Of a DNA stretch of 20,370 nucleotides, positions 15,764 through 20,370 are shown one piece after another. The notes below the pieces were generated by a model, which saw only the letters and a list, made by a program, of their open reading frames with translations, searched no databases and was not told the origin of the DNA. The DNA is from CAYGTK01 sp964352775. GTDB taxonomy: Bacteria; Bacteroidota; Bacteroidia; Chitinophagales; CAIOSU01. A program made the translations under genes and the position numbers. Within the stretch, counting starts at the first letter, position 1; every line of letters starts with the position of its first letter. The stretch spans positions 1 through 20,370 of the forward strand of contig CAYGTK010000053.1 of the NCBI GenBank assembly GCA_964352775.1, in the 5' to 3' direction.

Positions 15764-16548
15764 TATATGTTATCTACGATCTTTCCTTCCACTCTAGCAT
15801 AAACAAATACGGCCCCAACCAAAAGTAAACCACAAGCCCCATAACTTATAAAGTAAGTAAGTGAGGGGGCTTCGCCACCAATTATCATCCATCGGAAAGT
15901 TCGGATGATACCTGCTACTGGATTATAATTAAGTAAGAATTGGATCTTCTGAGGGATCATATGCGATGGGTAGAAAACGGGAGAGATCCACATGCCGATC
16001 ATTAAAAGGAAGGGGATTATCTGATGAAAATCGCGGAAACGGATGGTCAGCAGGTTCATCCACAAACCAAAAGAGAGACCAACGATAACTACCAAAATGA
16101 GTAGCAGAGGAAGAAAAACGATGGTCCAATTGGGCGTCATATTGTAGTAGAACAGAAGGAATACCAGAATACCCATTGACACTAAAAACTCGACCAACCC
16201 CGTCAATACTTTTGATAAAGGAAGGATGATCTTTGGGAAATAGATCTTCTTAATGATCTCTTGATTATGCACTAATGACATCCCCCCATGGCCTAATAAA
16301 TAACTGAACAAATTCCACGTGGCTATGCCTGTAATAGCTATTAATGGATAAGGAACACCACGAGTATCAATCACAAACACTTCCGTAAAGAAATACGTGA
16401 ATATCAATAGGTTGGTAAGGGGTTGTAGTATCGACCAGAACAAACCAAGGAAGGTTTGTGCGAACTGTATAGACAGGTCGCGCTTGGCGAAGGTGGCTAT
16501 TAATGCCCTCTTGTCAACTATTCGTTTGATGTAGGTCTGTAAGTCCAA
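15763..16548 (-). CDS. wzm: Wzm-type polysaccharide ABC transporter permease
   Basis: An ABC-2 type permease of 261 residues with an amphipathic N-terminal stretch (about 1-20) and six hydrophobic segments (near 32-54, 66-86, 108-134, 143-165, 176-194 and 233-252). It forms the channel for lipid-linked glycan with the Wzt protein encoded immediately after it. The paired arrangement implies that the glycan is finished in the cytoplasm before export. The longest frame starts at TTG 16548, 32 bases after the dehydrogenase stop; no ATG is available near the N-terminus, and the exact start is uncertain. Confidence 0.92.
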   Translation of the reverse strand: MDLQTYIKRIVDKRALIATFAKRDLSIQFAQTFLGLFWSILQPLTNLLIFTYFFTEVFVIDTRGVPYPLIAITGIATWNLFSYLLGHGGMSLVHNQEIIKKIYFPKIILPLSKVLTGLVEFLVSMGILVFLLFYYNMTPNWTIVFLPLLLILVVIVGLSFGLWMNLLTIRFRDFHQIIPFLLMIGMWISPVFYPSHMIPQKIQFLLNYNPVAGIIRTFRWMIIGGEAPSLTYFISYGACGLLLVGAVFVYARVEGKIVDNI

Positions 16549-16580
16549 AAAGACGGGTTGATGATAATCTAAATTACGCT

Positions 16581-17777
16581 TTATTGGGCTACCGCGCTTG
16601 CCACATGGTCGGGTGCGCCGTAGTAGACCACGTTCACCTTTTCGTTCTCATATTTTCGCCAGAGATCGATAACCGTGCAACCATCAGGGAAAGGATAATC
16701 CTTCATCCAATCGTGATGGTGGCTAATTAGGTAAACAGCATCGGGGTCGCTAATAATAGTGTTAAGCCCCATCTCAGGATCATGGTAGCTTAGCTTGCCA
16801 CCATTTTGCTGCACATAGTGCCCCGTAAGTAAAGCATAAGAGCCATCGGTTAAACAAGTGCCTGGCTTGTATGTCTGCCCCAATATCACCACATGGTCAG
16901 CGTAACTAAGGGCCTTTTTTGCTAAGTTGTTGGCTTGTTGCTCGCGGCTTTGCATAATAGCATCGAAAAGGTCATAACCTAAGTCGAGCTTTTTAGCCAA
17001 GTAGCGCAAGGCAATATTATCTCTTGGGTGACACGGACCACCATCACCAATACCTGCGGTAAGGTAGGCGGTGCTGATAAGTCGTTTGTCTGATCTTCCT
17101 AGTGCCTGTGTAACCACATCCACGTTCATGTTACCCATTCGTTCGGAAACATCCAATATCATATTGGCAAAACCGACTTTGAACGAAATAAATGTATTGT
17201 AGAATATTTTTATGGCTTCCGCCTCTTCCCAAGTACCACCTTCTAATCGTAGTTCCTTGATCGCGAAAGAGCTGTACACTTCCATCAGTTGTTTCACTTT
17301 ACCATCAAGCGAGCCGTTTTCCGTTCCCATGATTATCATCTCAGGATCGCGCATGTCGTTCTTCACCGAGCTCATGGCGATGAGGTAGGGGTTGTAGATC
17401 AACGCCACTCCATTTAACAAGGGTTGTATTTTTTCACGGATGGTTCCAGGTAAAACGGTAGAGATCAACACGAGCGTTGAGCCCTCTTCCATATGCGGAA
17501 CAGCGTCTTTTACCACATCCACAACAGTAGCGTAACCAAAATCCTTAGGGGTTAAATGGCTGGTAGGGCCAGAACCATCATAATCTTTATGATGCGGAGT
17601 AGGCACAGAGATGAACACGAAATCTTTTCCAGCAACCAATTCCTTAATGGAGCTAACCGCTTTGAACGCTTTTGTTTCAAAAGGTTTTACATCGTAGCCT
17701 TCCACCTCATAATGCTCGGCCATTACCTCTGCACAGGGTAGTCCTAATTTCCCACAACCTATAAATCCTAGTTTCAC
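16581..17777 (-). CDS. UDP-glucose/GDP-mannose dehydrogenase-family enzyme
   Basis: This family performs the two-step NAD-dependent oxidation of a nucleotide sugar at C6 to the uronate. The 398-residue protein has the N-terminal Rossmann motif GFIGCGKLG at 4-12, SVPTP at 57-61, and Lys190 in EAEAIKIFYN. The catalytic Cys249 lies in GDGGPCHPRDN; most relatives read GGSCFPKD, so Pro248, His250 and Arg252 are departures around an intact Cys. QTYKPGT at 301-307 marks the C-terminal NAD domain. It is somewhat shorter than usual (about 420-450). The start is GTG 17777, overlapping the preceding TGA in a GTGA junction. It would make the uronate for the locus, and the WbpG-type amidotransferase points towards a ManNAcA-like product, but the sugar cannot be read from sequence. 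Confidence 0.87.
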   Translation of the reverse strand: MKLGFIGCGKLGLPCAEVMAEHYEVEGYDVKPFETKAFKAVSSIKELVAGKDFVFISVPTPHHKDYDGSGPTSHLTPKDFGYATVVDVVKDAVPHMEEGSTLVLISTVLPGTIREKIQPLLNGVALIYNPYLIAMSSVKNDMRDPEMIIMGTENGSLDGKVKQLMEVYSSFAIKELRLEGGTWEEAEAIKIFYNTFISFKVGFANMILDVSERMGNMNVDVVTQALGRSDKRLISTAYLTAGIGDGGPCHPRDNIALRYLAKKLDLGYDLFDAIMQSREQQANNLAKKALSYADHVVILGQTYKPGTCLTDGSYALLTGHYVQQNGGKLSYHDPEMGLNTIISDPDAVYLISHHHDWMKDYPFPDGCTVIDLWRKYENEKVNVVYYGAPDHVASAVAQ

Positions 17778-19099
17778 GCTAGTAGTCTTTTTTCGGCTAT
17801 TTCATTTACCAATTCGGTCGCCGTTCGTTTAACCCATTCGCCTTGTATCAGTCGTTCTCTGTTACGCAAAAGCTTGGGCAATTGCTCCTGATATTTAGCG
17901 TGTAATTCTTCTATCGGCAAGTTACACAACCTTTCTGTTTCCTGCACGATGTGCCTTAGCCTTTCCCGCTTGGTAGTCAGGGCATCATAACTTTCATCTA
18001 TCATTCCGTCAAATGTTTCAAAACCCCATTCCGTGAATTTGGCCAAGGTGCCTTTACAACCCATCACCATAAAGGGGTGCATATAGTATATCGGCTTAAA
18101 GCATTTTTCGGTGATGAAAAGAAATGGGCAAACTTCCTCATCTACGAAAGACTCATTGATAATGCTGAAGTAGCTATCAAGGATGAACTGCTTTGGTAAG
18201 GCACGATCATTTTTTGCTAACCCTTCCGTATCCAAGTCAAGTAGAATAGGGAGCTGCTTTCTGAAATGCTCAAAATGCGTTTCAATTTCTTTTGTCTTGC
18301 CTTGCGGAAGATCGTGGGTGTATTTATGAAGTTTTATGGGGTAGCCATTAATATTTCGATCTAGCAGGCTGATATGCCCCTTGTCTTGAATTCCCTTACG
18401 ATAGAGTTCTGAAACCAAATACAATCGGTGATCATTAGGTGAGCCATTCAAACAGAGGAAATGCTTGTTTCTTTTTCGGTCTAGTTGGTCAGTTTCAGGA
18501 TAGACTCCATCTTCTTCATTTCCATCTAGATAATGAGGTTTGATGTAACTGTAGTAGTTGTAAGCGAAGTAATTATAGCCGATAAAGTTGATCTCCTTAT
18601 CAGCTTTCATATTCAGATCAGCGCTTACTAAATAGACTTGCTGTAATGGAATTTCTTTTGCTGAAAGTGCTATTTTAAGGTCTTCCAAGTACCATTGATA
18701 ACGATTCACATTTTCATCATGGCGATGGTGGGTGTGTTCTTGCCCGTTCCAAATTATCAGCTTGAAGCCGTCTTCTTTTATTCTTCTGACAGCCTCTTCA
18801 GAAAGATTCTCCCAAAAAGGGTGTTGTTCTATAGCCCCTTGAATTTTGTGAGAAACATCTATCGGTAACCAATTCTCTTTACTAGGGTCAATTGGGTCGT
18901 TAAAATTTTTGATAGTCACTTGCTCCTGAAAAAGCCCAAGGTTGGTGTAAAGGGAATCGGGGTTACTTTGAAGGTGGACGATATAACCAGCATCGTAGAA
19001 TGACTTCCAGTCGTTTTCATCTGTTAGGTGAGGCGGCAAACCATTGGTCAACGGACCATTTGCCGACCAGTTTTCATAATAAAGATCAATTAGCGCCAT
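17774..19099 (-). CDS. putative glycosyltransferase-like protein
   Basis: A 441-residue soluble protein without signal peptide or membrane span. The firmest clue is residues 328-345, where Phe-Ile-Thr-Glu331-Lys332-x-x-Lys335-Pro-Ile is followed by His-Pro-Phe-Met-Val. This resembles the donor-binding E-K-x-x-x-P signature of GT-B enzymes such as exostosin and fucosyltransferase-type transferases. GFETFDGMIDESYD follows at 359-372, a segment I associate with uncharacterised glycan-locus proteins. The N-terminal half (1-210) is less informative and rich in Tyr and His. It starts at ATG 19099, 5 bases after the radical SAM stop, and overlaps the dehydrogenase start by 4 bases. A glycosyltransferase role is an inference from one motif and context. 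Confidence 0.6.
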   Translation of the reverse strand: MALIDLYYENWSANGPLTNGLPPHLTDENDWKSFYDAGYIVHLQSNPDSLYTNLGLFQEQVTIKNFNDPIDPSKENWLPIDVSHKIQGAIEQHPFWENLSEEAVRRIKEDGFKLIIWNGQEHTHHRHDENVNRYQWYLEDLKIALSAKEIPLQQVYLVSADLNMKADKEINFIGYNYFAYNYYSYIKPHYLDGNEEDGVYPETDQLDRKRNKHFLCLNGSPNDHRLYLVSELYRKGIQDKGHISLLDRNINGYPIKLHKYTHDLPQGKTKEIETHFEHFRKQLPILLDLDTEGLAKNDRALPKQFILDSYFSIINESFVDEEVCPFLFITEKCFKPIYYMHPFMVMGCKGTLAKFTEWGFETFDGMIDESYDALTTKRERLRHIVQETERLCNLPIEELHAKYQEQLPKLLRNRERLIQGEWVKRTATELVNEIAEKRLLA

Positions 19100-19104
19100 A
19101 GGGC

Positions 19105-20370
19105 CTAGGCAGTTCTAGAAGAGTAGACTTTTTCGACCAGCGCATCCACACTTTCTACTTCAAGGTACATTACCACGGCTTCCATCGGCGCCATATTCAT
19201 CATGTTGAAGAAATCATCCTCGCGAAAATCACCTCTTACCCGCTCGTAAATGGCATCTATCTTCCCTGTTATCTTTTCGAAGTAGGTATCCTTTTCATCA
19301 GCAGGAATAGAAGGGTCTTGACTTACTTGGTCGCGTAATTTTTTGAAGACCAATTGTCTCAAGTTCAATTGCGACAATGGAATTTCCTGAACAGGGTTAG
19401 GCGTTTCTACAACAACATCTTCCTTAACCTCTTCAACTTCATTTGCTTTAGCTTCAGCTGCTATTTTTCGTTCTTCTTCGGTCTGTTCTCTAACTTTTGC
19501 TTCCTCTAACCAATTCTTTATCTGTACTTGAGCTACGTTTTTGTAGATCTGAGTATTACGATCGTGCATGGCTTTTGAGCAACTATTTGGTCGCTCGAAA
19601 GTAACGGGAGAAAGGGTGTCATATAGTTCTTGAAGATCAGCGCTAGGTAAAGTCACCAATGCTTGATCTAGCGGATAATCGATGGTGTTGAACCATAGTG
19701 GAATATCACGTTCATTGCAATAGCGTACAAAATCAGGCAGCTCGCGCCAGTTTTGGCGCATAGGGTTTGCCATTAGGCAAATGGTCGTTTTTCTGCTCTT
19801 AGCATATTGAAGGAACCACTCAAAATTCTCTAATACCCTATCCAACTTCCCACGAACCCTAATGGTCTCGTAACTCTCGGCACTCATGCCATCAATAGAG
19901 ATGTTGAGGTGGAAATTTCCACGCTCCAAAATATCTTTTACCCGATTGTTTAGTACCGAAGCATTAGTAGCGATAACTATTTTGATCTTCGGGTTGATGG
20001 CTAGCATCTTTTCCCAAATATCAAAATAGATAGGTATCAAGAAAGGCTCACCGCCATTAAAACGTGCTTCCTTTAGGTGAGGAATGAATTCTTCTAGTTG
20101 ATCTACAAAATCTGAATTGTAGGGTGTTTCTATCGGAGGAAGCTTCTCTCTGTTTCTTCTAATAGAAGAAGAGAGTTCACCCTTACACATCACGCATTCT
20201 AAATTGCAGATGTTGTCCAGCTCAAACTCCATCATGGCAGGATAGTGCGCTGGTTTGTAAAGGTCGTATGCATTTGCCAATACCGAAACATGGTTGCCAT
20301 GCTCCAAATTGTATTTACACATCTGGCACTTCTTAGAGAGGTCTTTCTCTTTTATGTAAGTACGGAGTTT
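19105..20370 (-). CDS. radical SAM protein with SPASM/twitch-like features (N-terminus outside window)
   Basis: A radical SAM enzyme of unknown substrate. The frame is open from base 20370, so the true start lies outside; the first Met in the window is at 20322 and numbering here is from it. Cys39-x3-Cys43-x2-Cys46 (CNLECVMC) holds the 4Fe-4S/SAM cluster and NGGEP (89-93) is the SAM amino-group motif. A second Cys pair (CQMC, bases 20317-20328) precedes the first Met or includes it, so this Met is not the start. Cys202 and Cys248 may belong to an auxiliary cluster. An acidic, Glu-rich, low-complexity linker (about 273-310) separates the barrel from a helical C-terminal region (about 316-405). 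Relatives occur in glycan and peptide-modification loci. Five bases separate it from the next gene. Confidence 0.82.
   Translation of the reverse strand, partial: KLRTYIKEKDLSKKCQMCKYNLEHGNHVSVLANAYDLYKPAHYPAMMEFELDNICNLECVMCKGELSSSIRRNREKLPPIETPYNSDFVDQLEEFIPHLKEARFNGGEPFLIPIYFDIWEKMLAINPKIKIVIATNASVLNNRVKDILERGNFHLNISIDGMSAESYETIRVRGKLDRVLENFEWFLQYAKSRKTTICLMANPMRQNWRELPDFVRYCNERDIPLWFNTIDYPLDQALVTLPSADLQELYDTLSPVTFERPNSCSKAMHDRNTQIYKNVAQVQIKNWLEEAKVREQTEEERKIAAEAKANEVEEVKEDVVVETPNPVQEIPLSQLNLRQLVFKKLRDQVSQDPSIPADEKDTYFEKITGKIDAIYERVRGDFREDDFFNMMNMAPMEAVVMYLEVESVDALVEKVYSSRTA

Noticed and set aside
1..20370. CRISPR, tRNA, insertion sequence, toxin-antitoxin or defence system
   Set aside because: No repeat array, cloverleaf, transposase or defence-type domain was seen on either strand.

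Overview
The window reads as a surface-glycan or glycolipid biosynthesis and export locus from a member of the Bacteroidota, probably a marine Flavobacteriia-type organism. The signs are dense coding, many TTG starts with no clear Shine-Dalgarno, candidate promoters of the TTTG / TAnnTTTG type, and protein families common in Bacteroidota polysaccharide loci. The taxonomic call is inference; no rRNA or other phylogenetic marker is present. No stretch longer than about 150 bases lacks a gene, and I saw no tRNA, rRNA, CRISPR array, insertion sequence or phage gene.

Left block (minus strand, 3487 down to 1). It runs in the order nitrilase-family amidohydrolase, PP-loop sugar amidotransferase (WbpG/PseA type), and NodU/CmcH-type O-carbamoyltransferase, the last cut by the window edge. 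These look like nitrogen-decorating enzymes: one forms an amide or amidine on a sugar and another adds a carbamoyl group. The HisH/HisF-like partners that usually feed ammonia to WbpG are absent. The nitrilase is the nearest candidate for an ammonia source.

Central block (plus strand, 3618 to 14383). A Gfo/Idh sugar oxidoreductase and a large TMTC-like GT-C membrane protein with TPRs come first. Five Fe(II)/2-oxoglutarate enzymes follow, packed almost without gaps: a PhyH dioxygenase fused to a SAM methyltransferase, a second PhyH, a different enzyme whose metal motif is His-x-Gly, then two more PhyH proteins. The block closes with an unrecognised multi-pass membrane protein. All four PhyH proteins keep His-x-Asp...His...Arg. 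The odd enzyme (10073-10966) has His-Ser-Gly-Asn plus a distal His and Arg. That is the arrangement of WelO5-type Fe(II)/2OG halogenases, in which the missing carboxylate leaves room for chloride or bromide. This is the most exciting object in the window: a candidate halogenase embedded in a multi-oxygenase glycan/lipid tailoring operon.

Right block (minus strand, 20370 down to 14384). It holds a radical SAM protein (5' end outside the window), a putative glycosyltransferase-like protein, a UDP-sugar 6-dehydrogenase-family enzyme, and the Wzm/Wzt ABC exporter, with a glycan-binding domain at the Wzt C-terminus. The central and right blocks converge with their stop codons directly abutting at 14383/14384.

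Working model (inference): the dehydrogenase, Gfo/Idh enzyme and amidotransferase make an amino/amidated uronate-type sugar nucleotide; the oxygenases, halogenase candidate, methyltransferase and carbamoyltransferase tailor the glycan or its lipid; GT-C-type membrane proteins transfer sugars at the membrane; Wzm/Wzt exports the product.
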